64,000 nt of DNA, from NCBI RefSeq assembly GCF_017980685.1, contig NZ_JACXXO010000005.1, positions 244,779-308,778 on the forward strand, written 5' to 3'. A program made the position numbers and the translations under genes. A model generated the notes under the pieces. The model saw only the letters and a list, made by a program, of their open reading frames with translations, did not search any database and was not told the DNA's origin. The stretch's first letter is position 1, and the number at the start of each line of letters is the position of its first letter. Shown piece by piece: positions 16,361-24,456 of this stretch. This DNA is from Pseudomonas iridis. Lineage in GTDB: Bacteria; Pseudomonadota; Gammaproteobacteria; Pseudomonadales; Pseudomonadaceae.

Positions 16361-17311
16361 ATGTCTGATCAAGCACGCTTCATGCTCGTCGCCTCGCCGC
16401 TGATGAAGAACAGCCCTGCGTTCGACCGCGCCGCCGCACTGGCTAAAGCCTCGGATGCCGCACTGCACATCGTGGCGTTCGATTATCTGGAGGGTCTGGC
16501 GACCGCCGGGCTGGTCAACGAACAGGCCCTGGAACAGATGCGCCTGGGCTACGTCGAGCGCCATCACCAATGGCTCGAAGACCAGGCCCGGCCACTGCGC
16601 AAAATCGGTGTGCACGTTACCACTGAAGTGGTGTGGGTTGAACGGCCCCTGCAGGAAATCCTCATCCACCTGCGGGAACAGCCAATGGCTGCGCTGATCA
16701 AAGCACTGGAGCATGAATCGCTGCTATCACGCCTTATGTTCACGCCGCTGGACATCCACCTGCTGCGTGAATGCCCGGTACCGCTGCATTTTGTCAGTCA
16801 CGTACAACACGCCCTGCCGCGGCGGATCGTTGCCGCCGTCGATCCCTTCCATCGCGATGGCCAGTACGAGGGACTCAACGACCGGATCCTGAGCGAAGCG
16901 GCAAAACTGGCGAGCACCTGCAACGCCGAACTCGACGTGATCTATGCCCATGACCTGTCGTCCCTCAGCGCCGCCGAGTTCGGCTTTGATAACGCGTCAG
17001 CGTTCTTTTCCTCCAGCGCCGCCAAGAGCCTGTTTGACGCCCAAGGCGAAGCCTTCCAGGCGCTGGCTGCGCGCAACAATATCCCCGCAGAAAACCAGCA
17101 CATGATTATGGGAGATCCAGCCACGGTGCTTTCCAGCTACGCCGATGCATACGATGTCGATGTGATTGTAATGGGCCGTATTACCCATCGAGGGATAGGC
17201 CGACTGATCGGCAGTACGGTGGAGCATCTGTTGTACAAAATGCCTTGCAGCGTGTGGGTAGTGGCGCCGGAAATGCTCGCGATGGGCACATCAGGCACGC
17301 TACGGCTTTGA
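16361..17311 (+). CDS. Universal stress protein, two tandem Usp domains (third of three)
   Basis: The 316-residue protein begins MSDQARFMLVASPLMKNSPA and has two UspA-like domains. The C-terminal loop VMGRITHRGIGRLIGSTV gives a clear nucleotide-binding G...G...GST pattern. CGGGAG lies 7 nt before the ATG at 16361; in-frame ATGs at 16337 and 16340 have none. It is divergent from the alcohol dehydrogenase unit, with two FNR-type sites between them. The three Usp copies differ enough to be long-standing paralogues rather than a recent duplication. Confidence 0.9.
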   Translation: MSDQARFMLVASPLMKNSPAFDRAAALAKASDAALHIVAFDYLEGLATAGLVNEQALEQMRLGYVERHHQWLEDQARPLRKIGVHVTTEVVWVERPLQEILIHLREQPMAALIKALEHESLLSRLMFTPLDIHLLRECPVPLHFVSHVQHALPRRIVAAVDPFHRDGQYEGLNDRILSEAAKLASTCNAELDVIYAHDLSSLSAAEFGFDNASAFFSSSAAKSLFDAQGEAFQALAARNNIPAENQHMIMGDPATVLSSYADAYDVDVIVMGRITHRGIGRLIGSTVEHLLYKMPCSVWVVAPEMLAMGTSGTLRL

Positions 17312-17564
17312 ACTGGACTTTAAAACAAGCCAGTCGGGGTCTGAAAGTGGGTGGCGGCTGAGCAGCCCAGATGACTGCGTCCAGTTGGCGGGGGCATGCC
17401 CATTCAGCAATCCCGCTCACCGAACAGCGACTGGAGGTAAAGAGTTCGGCACTGACGATGGGCAGAGAACCAGGCGAAAAGACATGCTCTGTTTCGACGC
17501 TGAAAAACGTTGGAATTTTTTCTGCCAGTACAGCTCATTTGCTTATGAGCGTAAGGAGGAACTC

Positions 17565-17813
17565 ATGAGCCAAACAGACATTTTCGTCATCGATTACAAA
17601 CTTCACGGACAGTCAAAGTCATTCGTGATTCGCGCCAAGTCAATGCGTAATGTTGATGCTTGGCATTGGGCAAGTTGCGATGCGGGTATTGCCCCAATCC
17701 CCAAGCCAGGTAAACCTCCGCTGAAGGTCGTTTCGAAACCTCAAGCCGAGCGGTTCGGAGTCACTGAAGTGAAGTGGCGCGAAACAGCTACGTTGGTTTG
17801 GACACAGGCCTAG
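17565..17813 (+). CDS. DUF6555-family small protein
   Basis: The 82-residue cytoplasmic protein begins MSQTDIFVIDYKLHGQSKSF and contains DAWHWASCDAGIAPIPKPG and KPQAERFGVTEVKW, which I associate with the Pseudomonas DUF6555 family of unknown function. A near-perfect AAGGAGGA precedes the ATG by 4 nt, so high translation is likely. The frame is open upstream to 17385, but that part has no ribosome site. A strong hairpin follows at 17834. The 253-bp gap before it shows no gene. Confidence 0.78.
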   Translation: MSQTDIFVIDYKLHGQSKSFVIRAKSMRNVDAWHWASCDAGIAPIPKPGKPPLKVVSKPQAERFGVTEVKWRETATLVWTQA

Positions 17814-17833
17814 CCATGGCTGACTCATGAACT

Positions 17834-17869
17834 CGACACGATGACGGTGCGTCCACCGTCACCGTGTCG
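17834..17869. terminator. 16-bp hairpin after the DUF6555 gene
   Basis: CGACACGATGACGGTG pairs with CACCGTCACCGTGTCG (one G-T wobble) around a CGTC loop. There is no T-run, so it may act as an mRNA-stabilising hairpin rather than a classical terminator. Confidence 0.55.
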
Positions 17870-17956
17870 ATGAAGTCTAAACCACCCAGCCAGGGCTGTT
17901 TCTCCAGCGTCGTGGAACGAGTTACATCTACCCTTTGCTGTGTTCAGGCGACGTTG

Positions 17957-18067
17957 GCCCCTTTTTGATTCCACGGGGCCAGCAAGGCCCCAAACCACTA
18001 ACCCTATCACTGGAAAAACGATAAGCCCGATAGCCCAACCGGCTTTCACACCCACTGTTTTATCGCT
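17957..18067 (-). pseudogene. Remnant of a PLDc_N-type small membrane protein
   Basis: A minus-strand frame contains SDKTVGVKAGWAIGLIVFPV followed by IGLVVWGLAGPVESKRG, the K-x-x-W...P-x-x-G-x-x-x-W...GP pattern of phospholipase D N-terminal-like (PLDc_N) small proteins. The usual first membrane helix and start codon are missing, and the surrounding frame is not protein-like. The rest of 17870-18339 holds nothing I can support. Confidence 0.55.
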
Positions 18068-18339
18068 GCAAAACACGTTCGTGGAAAAGCGGCAATCAAT
18101 CCAAGTCAAATCCTGTAATTCGCACGTTGCCGCGAAACTGTCTGCCCGCAAAGCGGTAAAAAAACTCTTTCTGGTATTTGCGCCAGCTCCCCGGCATAGG
18201 TCGCTGCAGTACGCAAAAGGCCCGGATGCCACGCGCCTTGCCCGACACACTCAATTGCGGTACAAAACCACCCAGTTGTACGACAACATAAAAAACCCGC
18301 ACGCCATCCCGAATGGCCGAGCACTGTTCGAGATCTGCC

Positions 18340-19299
18340 ATGCCCCGCCCTACCCTTGCGCAAACAGCTCCGACACCCTTCCCCCGCCATCTGGCTGTGA
18401 TCATTCTTCTGTGCATGGGCTGTGCCTTCGCCGGCAACCATGTGGCGGCACGAGTCGCTTTTGATGATGGCGCGGGGGTGTTGCTGGCGATCTTGCTGCG
18501 CTCGGGCGGGACTTTACTGGTGCTCGCCATCCTGGTGCTGTGGCAACGACAAAGTCTGCGTCTGCCGGCAGGTGCCTGGCGATGGCAATTACTGCTGGGT
18601 CTGCTGATTACCGCGCAAAGCCTGTGTCTGTACTCCGCCGTCGCTCGAATCCCGGTGGCGCTGGCGCTGCTGGTGGCCAACGTGTTTCCCATTCTGCTGG
18701 CGCTGCTCACCTGGGCGATGGGCGGCCCGAGACCGACCGCACGCACCGCAGCGCTGATGGGCTTGATTCTGGTGGGGCTGGTGTTTGTTCTGGACGTGCC
18801 CGGACGTCTTTCGTCGACGATCAGCGTCGGCCTGGAATGGTGGCTGGGCGTCGCGCTCGCATTCTGCGCCGCCAGCGTGTTCGCCTGCGCGCTGTGGATC
18901 ACCGACCACAAGTTGTCTCAGGTACGCGGCTCGGCGCGCAGTCTGTTGACCATTTTTATCGTCTTCAGCAGCATTAATCTGGCAGGACTGACGGGCGCCT
19001 TCCCAAGCGGACTGAACCTGCCCGCGACCTCCACCGGATGGCTGGCCCTTGCCACGCTGGTGGTGCTGTATGGCACCGGTTTCATCGTCCTGTTCATTTC
19101 CGTGCCTCGGCTGGACATGCCGCGCAATGCGCCGGTCATGAACATCGAGCCTTTGGCGACGTTGTTGATGGGCTGGATTGTGCTGGACCAAATGCTCAGC
19201 ACAGGGCAGGTTCTGGGCGGGGTGATTGTGGTCACCGGCATCGTATTGCTGACGTATCGCAAATCAACTATCAAGGCTGAAGCCAAAGCGGTCGTGTGA
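18340..19299 (+). CDS. EamA/DMT-family transporter
   Basis: The 319-residue inner-membrane protein has ten helices in two EamA repeats. Repeat one has LCMGCAFAGNHVAARVAFDDG and ARIPVALALLVANVFPILLAL; repeat two has YGTGFIVLFISVPRLD and MNIEPLATLLMGWIVLDQ. The MPRPTLAQ start at 18340 is preferred over 18313 because the protein-like region begins there, though the ribosome site is weak (CGAGA). It is monocistronic, ending 80 bp from the convergent ABC1 kinase gene. The exported compound is unknown. Confidence 0.85.
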   Translation: MPRPTLAQTAPTPFPRHLAVIILLCMGCAFAGNHVAARVAFDDGAGVLLAILLRSGGTLLVLAILVLWQRQSLRLPAGAWRWQLLLGLLITAQSLCLYSAVARIPVALALLVANVFPILLALLTWAMGGPRPTARTAALMGLILVGLVFVLDVPGRLSSTISVGLEWWLGVALAFCAASVFACALWITDHKLSQVRGSARSLLTIFIVFSSINLAGLTGAFPSGLNLPATSTGWLALATLVVLYGTGFIVLFISVPRLDMPRNAPVMNIEPLATLLMGWIVLDQMLSTGQVLGGVIVVTGIVLLTYRKSTIKAEAKAVV

Positions 19300-19379
19300 G
19301 AATTGCTCGACAGCGAAGCGATGTGCAACTGAAGTGGCCAGACGTAAGCCTGCCGGGAAATTTTTCGTTCGGGAATCGC

Positions 19380-20699
19380 TCAAATTACGTAAGGCTCGAA
19401 TAGGCATCGCACATCCACCCTCGCCTTTAGCTTTGCAGCCAACAAGTACAACCCTCCCACCTTGCGATGCAGAAACAGAGCATCCACTGGTGGCGTGTAC
19501 CGGAAGTCGCGATCAGCACCCAGTTGCCACCCTGCATCGCGCAAGCGTCCTGCGAGGTCGGACATCGCAAAGTCATAGGCACCTTGATACCGCAGTGGCT
19601 CGCAGGCCTGGGCGATGAGGTCGGTCAGCAATAACCGATGCCTGGCCAGGGTTTCATGCTGAAAGTAGCCCACTTCCAGCGCCGCCTCGGTGATGGCGGC
19701 GCGGTCTTCATGCAGGCCTGCAACTAGCAGTTTGCGAAATGCCTCGGTGCTGTTGCGGCTATAAAGGCGCGTGGCACCGAAGTCGAGCAGTACGATCTTC
19801 CCGGAGTCTTGCTGATAAAGGTAATTGGCAAAATTGGGGTCGGTCTGGACGCACTGAAACTCAAACACCTCGCGCAAAAGCAGGCCGAACAGCAATGTCA
19901 CGATCCGGTCGCGCTCTGCCTGTGGCGCGTGTTCAAGACTCTCCAATGCGGCGCCGTCGGCGAAGGACATCACCAGAATGTTCGGCTTACTGAACTCGGC
20001 ATACCCACGAGGAACCAGAAAGTCCGGACTGTCGGCTAACAGTTCATGAAAGCGCTGTAAGTGCTGAGCTTCTTTCAGGTAATCGGCTTCATTTTGCAGT
20101 TGAGACTTGGCCTCCTGGAGCAGTGCTGTGACGTCCATGCCGGGAGGCAGCAGCCCGGACATGCGCAGCAAAGCAGCGACGTTATCTACATCGCTGGAAA
20201 TACTTTCGCGCACACCTGGATATTGCACCTTGATCGCCAGACGTTGGCCGTCTTTGCCTTTCGCAGCATGAACCTGGCCGATGGATGCCGCCGCCAAAGG
20301 CGTGAAGGAAAACCGTTCGAAGCGTCCTTCCCAGCCCTTGCCCCAGCTTTCGTCAAGGACTGCTACCAACTGGCTCATGGGCATCGGATGCGCGTCGGAA
20401 CGCAGACGAGAAAGTATGTTGCTCAGCTCGCTCGGTAACAAATCGCCTGCATCCATTGATAACAACTGCCCAACCTTCATGGCCGCACCACGCAATTGCG
20501 ACAGTCGCTCGGCCACCCGTTGCGCATTACCCGGGGTCAACAGCAGATCATTGAACGCCGGACGTTTACCTTGAGCCAACTGCCGCACACCTTCGGCCAG
20601 CATGCCGCCCGCCACGCCGGAGGCCAAACTGCCAAAACGCAACAGCCGCGACAAGCGACTGCCTGGCACTGCAGACGATTCGGGCCGGCGCGGTTTCAC
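19380..20699 (-). CDS. ABC1/AarF (UbiB/ADCK-like) atypical kinase
   Basis: The 439-residue protein has the UbiB/ADCK signature set: a KxGQ motif in MKVGQLLSMDAGDLLP, the Ala-rich loop AAASIGQVHAAK, the ATP-binding lysine in LAIKVQYPGV, the motif QTDPNFANYL in place of the usual HADPHPGN, and the metal-binding LLDFGATR. Such proteins support quinone or lipid metabolism. The start is a GTG at 20699 whose last two bases belong to the TGA stop of the DUF3429 gene (GTGA overlap), which argues for translational coupling. The open frame upstream of the GTG is a shadow of that gene. It is shorter than UbiB (about 540 residues) and lacks its C-terminal membrane helices, so it is not the main UbiB. Confidence 0.85.
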   Translation of the reverse strand: MKPRRPESSAVPGSRLSRLLRFGSLASGVAGGMLAEGVRQLAQGKRPAFNDLLLTPGNAQRVAERLSQLRGAAMKVGQLLSMDAGDLLPSELSNILSRLRSDAHPMPMSQLVAVLDESWGKGWEGRFERFSFTPLAAASIGQVHAAKGKDGQRLAIKVQYPGVRESISSDVDNVAALLRMSGLLPPGMDVTALLQEAKSQLQNEADYLKEAQHLQRFHELLADSPDFLVPRGYAEFSKPNILVMSFADGAALESLEHAPQAERDRIVTLLFGLLLREVFEFQCVQTDPNFANYLYQQDSGKIVLLDFGATRLYSRNSTEAFRKLLVAGLHEDRAAITEAALEVGYFQHETLARHRLLLTDLIAQACEPLRYQGAYDFAMSDLAGRLRDAGWQLGADRDFRYTPPVDALFLHRKVGGLYLLAAKLKARVDVRCLFEPYVI

Positions 20700-21160
20700 G
20701 AAAAAATGACTACAGCGATTGCGCCAATAAGCAGGCAAACGCTGACCACCGCTGTCAGGCGAAATCGCATCGGCAGGTACCAAGCGTGCAGGTTCACAAC
20801 CCGGACCAACTGCCGGTCTTGCCAGAAGTGGACGACAAATCCGACGATCAACAGCAAGCAACCCACTGCCACCGGCAGCAACGTGCTGAGCCAAGCGACA
20901 AGCGCCGGGATGACGCTCCATATAAGCCGGTCGCGGCGCAATTCAGCACTCATGTTTTGCACTGACATGGCGAAACCCCAGTGCAACGCGCCGACGAAAC
21001 TCAGGATGACCGCACCATAGTTGACCAGCGCCACCGCCAAAAACGGCCGATATTCCACAGACGTGAGGATGAGTAGCGCGAGACCAATAAACGGCAGCAA
21101 ACCACCGTAGCCCAGCAGGACAATATGCCTTGGCGGCGAGATCGAAGACGACACGTTCAT
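20696..21160 (-). CDS. DUF3429 membrane protein
   Basis: The 154-residue protein begins MNVSSSISPPRHIVLLGYGG and has about five hydrophobic helices, with the DUF3429 core NYGAVILSFVGALHWGFAM in the middle. Its stop overlaps the GTG start of the ABC1 kinase gene, so the two are a coupled pair. Members of this family occur beside quinone- or lipid-related genes, but no function is established to my knowledge. The MNVSSS start at 21160 is chosen over 21241 because the hydrophobic core follows at a normal distance; the GGAAG ribosome site is loose. Confidence 0.8.
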   Translation of the reverse strand: MNVSSSISPPRHIVLLGYGGLLPFIGLALLILTSVEYRPFLAVALVNYGAVILSFVGALHWGFAMSVQNMSAELRRDRLIWSVIPALVAWLSTLLPVAVGCLLLIVGFVVHFWQDRQLVRVVNLHAWYLPMRFRLTAVVSVCLLIGAIAVVIFS

Positions 21161-22005
21161 TTCAACTGCTTCCACTGCCCGATATACAAGACTGTAGACC
21201 CAAAAGCGCTGGCCTGATGCCAATGCTTTTGACCTGAACACTGGATCAGATTCCTTGCCTTGATTAAACGGCCGTTTTGGGTCTTTTTCTGCCCCTGGTG
21301 AGGTGCAGAAGTCGGCCAGAAGCGGACGCTCAGCCCACTTTTTTTCGGCAATACGTCACCGCCTGGCAGGCATTCCTAAAAAGGATTTACACTCGTTTTG
21401 CCTCGATTCAGACCGCTGTCTACATACGGGAAATAGATTTGTGCAGATTCAAATTATTTACACCCGCAGATGCGGCTATCGAATATCCAGCAGATGAATA
21501 CCCCGAACTTTTACCGCATCCAAAAGAGCAAGTGGTCGCGTTAATTGAAGATACTCAAGAAACTAGAGTGCTTACTTTTGCCGCGTGAAAAACCTCCTGA
21601 CGACCACATACTCAAGGCCTAGCGGACCCGTTCCGTAAACCTGTGAAATGTACTCGCCTGATTTAGCCCAATGAAAATGTGGCGTATTGGCCGGAAGTAT
21701 CACTACGCTGCCTGGCCCATAAGCCTATACCGCCAATCGTGGCGAGTCGCGTGCGGCTTACTGCATTTGTCACCGGCAGCAATGAGAATGGAGGTGTCGC
21801 GCATTACAGTTGCTACGCAATGTAATCAACGCTCGGATACATGCCGATTGCGAAGGCTGCCCCCTCTCGTCCCGCTCACCAGAGGCCGGCCGCTCGCCCA
21901 ATCAATGCCATTGATGGTCACCATCAAGGTAATGAAGTTCTCTTAAAAAATCCGCGGCGTAACATCTGCTCCATACCAACCAAAAACACCCCGGAGCACA
22001 CGATC
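21161..22005. other. 845-bp intergenic region
   Basis: Apart from the weak small frame at 21439-21588, nothing clear is visible. The stretch 21370-21600 is lower in GC than its surroundings. No tRNA, hairpin terminator or REP is seen. Confidence 0.5.
21439..21588 (+). CDS. Possible 49-residue protein
   Basis: A TTG at 21439 opens a short frame containing FKLFTPADAAIEYPADEYPE and ending VLTFAA. A GGGAAATAGA precedes it, a marginal ribosome site. Base composition is more AT-rich than neighbouring genes, which could mean foreign origin or a decayed gene end. I do not recognise the protein; it may be the tail of a lost gene. Confidence 0.3.
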   Translation: MCRFKLFTPADAAIEYPADEYPELLPHPKEQVVALIEDTQETRVLTFAA

Positions 22006-22290
22006 ATGAAACGCCAAACCATCCTCAGCATCGCTTTCTCGGTTTTTGCAGTTAACGCTTTCGCCGCAACCTCGACTCACCCGGTTGTCGCTGAAGGCGG
22101 CTCGGATCGGCTGATTGAACGCCGCGTTGCCGAAGGTGGCTCGGATCGTCTGATCGAAAAACGCGTTGCCGAAGGTGGCTCGGACCGTCTGATCGAAAAA
22201 CGCGTTGCCGAAGGCGGCTCGGATCGTCTGATCGATAAACGCGTTGCTGAAGGTGGCTCGGACCGTCTGATCGAAAGCCGCGCTGCATAA
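22006..22290 (+). CDS. Secreted tandem-repeat protein with five 13-residue units
   Basis: The 94-residue protein has a Sec signal peptide (MKRQTILSIAFSVFAVNAFA, cleavage expected after AFA) and then a short linker. Five units of VAEGGSDRLIE-[RKS]-R (the fourth has D for E) follow without gaps, and the protein ends AA. Each unit ends in a basic residue before the next VAEGG; four of the five end in a pair (RR or KR). GGAG lies about 10 nt before the ATG, and a strong terminator follows at 22317. Similar short repeat proteins occur in other Pseudomonas and I recall them sometimes being labelled 'phage infection protein', without known function. It stands alone, with long empty regions on both sides. 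Confidence 0.8.
   Translation: MKRQTILSIAFSVFAVNAFAATSTHPVVAEGGSDRLIERRVAEGGSDRLIEKRVAEGGSDRLIEKRVAEGGSDRLIDKRVAEGGSDRLIESRAA
22087..22281 (+). repeat. Five tandem 39-bp coding repeats
   Basis: Units start at 22087, 22126, 22165, 22204 and 22243. All are exactly 39 bp and differ at a few, mostly third, codon positions, so copy number could change by recombination without loss of frame. Confidence 0.95.
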
Positions 22291-22316
22291 ACAAATCGCG
22301 TCACCGCGATACCTGA

Positions 22317-22347
22317 AAACCCGGTCTGATCAGCCGGGTTTTTTTAT
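22317..22347 (+). terminator. Terminator of the repeat-protein gene
   Basis: AACCCGG/CCGGGTT stem with a TCTGATCAG-type loop, followed by seven T residues. Confidence 0.88.
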
Positions 22348-22863
22348 GGGTAATTGCACTGACTTTCTCCATTTATATTCGACCTGACCAGTCATGTGCA
22401 CCGTATCAGACCAGCAAGCTGCGTGGAGACATGGCCGGTAGAGAGCAGCCGTCAGCAGGCGTTCTGCTGGGTCGTTTTCGGGCAATAGCAGTCGTTCTCG
22501 TCCGTCTGCAATGGCCAAAAGCGACCTTGTCCAGAGATAAATCAGGATAGGCATCGCGGCGGCAGGCTATGTTGTGGATTGGTTCATGCATCGGGGGAAC
22601 TGAATACTTGCAAGAGGCGTGGCGAACAGCCGTCGAATCTTTATTAGTTCAGGGTTTCGATTGTTGCTCGACTGCATTACCACTTTCTCTGCATCGCGTT
22701 AGTTACGCAAACTATATCGACCGCATTAAAAACCTGATGTAAACCTTTGTTAAAAGCATGATTAAAAAAGTTAAAGCACGTTGGCGCCATGTTGCCTTGA
22801 ACTTCACGGCACGCAGGCATCGTGCTAAAACGGCAGCTACCCGTTTTGCAGGAAAGTCACCGA
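22348..22863. other. 516-bp intergenic region
   Basis: No gene is supported. The stretch 22700-22770 is AT-rich (ACCTGATGTAAACCTTTGTT and a run of A) and may hold the promoter of the gene at 22864. Confidence 0.5.
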
Positions 22864-23073
22864 ATGCCCAGGAAACAACCGGCCAGTAAAGAGCCCGCAA
22901 CCGCCGCAGACATCGAGCGATCGATCCAGGCGCTAAACAAAATGGCCGAGCGCTTGTGGGGTGATGGTCGAGAAGCGGAAGCCAAAGCTCTTCTCGACGC
23001 ACTTGATGCACTAAACCGTGCGCTCGACCGGATCCGGATTGGCGAGAGCCGCCGGGTTGTGACACTGCACTAA
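22864..23073 (+). CDS. Small 69-residue helical protein of unknown function
   Basis: It begins MPRKQPASKEPATAADIERS and is mostly one long amphipathic helix (IQALNKMAERLWGDGREAEA, then KALLDALDALNRALDRI), suggesting a coiled-coil or dimerising protein. AGGAAAG lies about 7 nt before the ATG. It ends 3 bp from the convergent cupin gene. I do not recognise the family. Confidence 0.65.
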   Translation: MPRKQPASKEPATAADIERSIQALNKMAERLWGDGREAEAKALLDALDALNRALDRIRIGESRRVVTLH

Positions 23074-23076
23074 ACC

Positions 23077-23490
23077 CTACGGTTTGAGAATCAACAGCGG
23101 GTCGCCCTTCTTCACAATGTAAGTCGCCAACTCCGAGCCCTTGTCAGTACCGATGTACTTGGCGATATGCGCCACACCCTCCGGAATGAACAGCGAATCA
23201 CCGGCCTTCAGCGTCACGGGCGCCCTGCCCTCAAGTTGATATTCAAATGTGCCGCTGATCACGTACGCGACTTCCACGCCCGGATGCGCATGGCGTGGCG
23301 AGGTCACGCCAGGTTCAAAATCGACTCGTGCCTGAATCACTTCGCGGTCGGCGGCGCCGAGGTCCTGGCGAACCAGATCAGTTCGGCTCAGGCCTTGCTG
23401 CCAGCTTTTGGGCTGCGTATCGGCGGCGTGTGCGATGCCGATCATCGAAGCAAGTATGGCGGCAGTAGTCAGGAACAATGGACGGCGCAT
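23077..23490 (-). CDS. Periplasmic cupin-domain protein
   Basis: The 137-residue protein has a signal peptide (MRRPLFLTTAAILASMIGIA followed by HA) and a single cupin_2 barrel. The metal-binding motif one appears as PRHAHPGVEVAYVISGTFEY (H, H and E ligands) and motif two as AGDSLFIPEGVAHIAKYIG. Export of a small metal-dependent cupin suggests a dioxygenase, isomerase or binding role in the periplasm, but the substrate is unknown. It is monocistronic, convergent with the small helical-protein gene. The upstream 276-bp gap before the RidA gene shows no gene. Confidence 0.82.
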   Translation of the reverse strand: MRRPLFLTTAAILASMIGIAHAADTQPKSWQQGLSRTDLVRQDLGAADREVIQARVDFEPGVTSPRHAHPGVEVAYVISGTFEYQLEGRAPVTLKAGDSLFIPEGVAHIAKYIGTDKGSELATYIVKKGDPLLILKP

Positions 23491-23766
23491 GATGTTGCCC
23501 TCTCAAACTCAGTGGTGTGTGGTGACGCCACTTTGAACAGGGCTTGTAGTGCTGATGTGTCGTGAATCCTTGGTTTGTTATTGGCGTGTGTACCCGGCCG
23601 GGATTGATACACGCTTATACAAACGTTTCGTCTTTCTGTCTGTGCGGGAGCGACCGCCCCTGAGGTGCGAAGCGTGACTGGCCTCCATTCGATTGACCAA
23701 ACGGGCCATGTCGGCAACGAATCTGTAAACTGCGGCGATCTTTACTCGCACAGACAAGGGACCCAC

Positions 23767-24147
23767 ATGGCCAACCAAGACATCACCTTCACGCCCGATC
23801 CGGATGCCGGGTCCATTTCCTCCGACGTCGCGACCTTCGGCGGGATCATGGTTTCCACCCAGATTCCAACCCGCGCCGATGGCAGCCTGGAACTGGGCGG
23901 CATCACCGAGCAAAGCGAATGCACTCTGCAAGCGCTGAAAGTTGCACTGGAACGTGCGGGCAGTTCGATGGACCGGGTCATGCATCTGACCATCTACCTC
24001 ACCGACATGGCTGACCGTGCCGCGTTCAACGAAGTTTACAAGCGCTTCTTCGCCAAACCTTGGCCGGTGCGGGCGGCGGTTGGCGTTGCCTCGCTGGCCG
24101 TTGAAGGCATGCGCGTGGAAGTGACAGCGATGGCTGCCAAGGCCTGA
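23767..24147 (+). CDS. RidA-family protein (enamine/imine deaminase type)
   Basis: The 126-residue cytoplasmic protein has the YjgF/RidA fold: TFGGIMVSTQIPTRADGSLE, then TEQSECTLQALKVALERAGS, then HLTIYLTDMADRAAFNEVYK, and WPVRAAVGVASL. The Arg in PVRAAVG corresponds to the catalytic Arg of RidA, so hydrolysis of reactive enamine/imine intermediates is plausible. The ATG at 23767 is preceded by AAGGGA. It stands alone, followed by a REPIN. Confidence 0.87.
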   Translation: MANQDITFTPDPDAGSISSDVATFGGIMVSTQIPTRADGSLELGGITEQSECTLQALKVALERAGSSMDRVMHLTIYLTDMADRAAFNEVYKRFFAKPWPVRAAVGVASLAVEGMRVEVTAMAAKA

Positions 24148-24188
24148 TCGCGATGCACTGATAGTCGACATCTTTATTGACTGATCCA

Positions 24189-24289
24189 CCGCCATCGCGG
24201 GCAAGCCCGCTCCCACAGGGTTTTGCGGTGGTCGCGAGATCTGTGTATGGCACAAATCACTGTGGGAGCGGGCTTGCCCGCGATGGCGG
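24189..24289. repeat. REPIN: two inverted REP units
   Basis: CGCCATCGCGGGCAAGCCCG at 24190-24209 (running on to 24216) and its inverted mate GTGGGAGCGGGCTTGCCCGC at 24262-24281 (to 24289) are separated by 45 bp. This is the commonest fluorescent-pseudomonad REP family. Confidence 0.92.
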
Positions 24290-24456
24290 TGGGTCAGGCA
24301 ACATTGATGCTGGATGTGCCTCCCCCTTCGCGAGCAACCTTGCCCCCACTGGGTTTGGCAGGGTGGCATCTGCCATCGGGCAGCACGGGCGTGCCCGGCG
24401 CGCATTTCGGGGCTACAATGCGCGCCTCAACCGTGACAGCCTGACTAAAAAAAACT

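Noticed and set aside
22087..22281. Possible CRISPR array (regular 39-bp units)
   Set aside because: Units are contiguous, without spacers, and keep a protein frame after a signal peptide.
22758..22889. 43-residue very basic frame beginning MIKKVKARWRH
   Set aside because: No ribosome-binding site, and it overlaps the start of the better supported gene at 22864.
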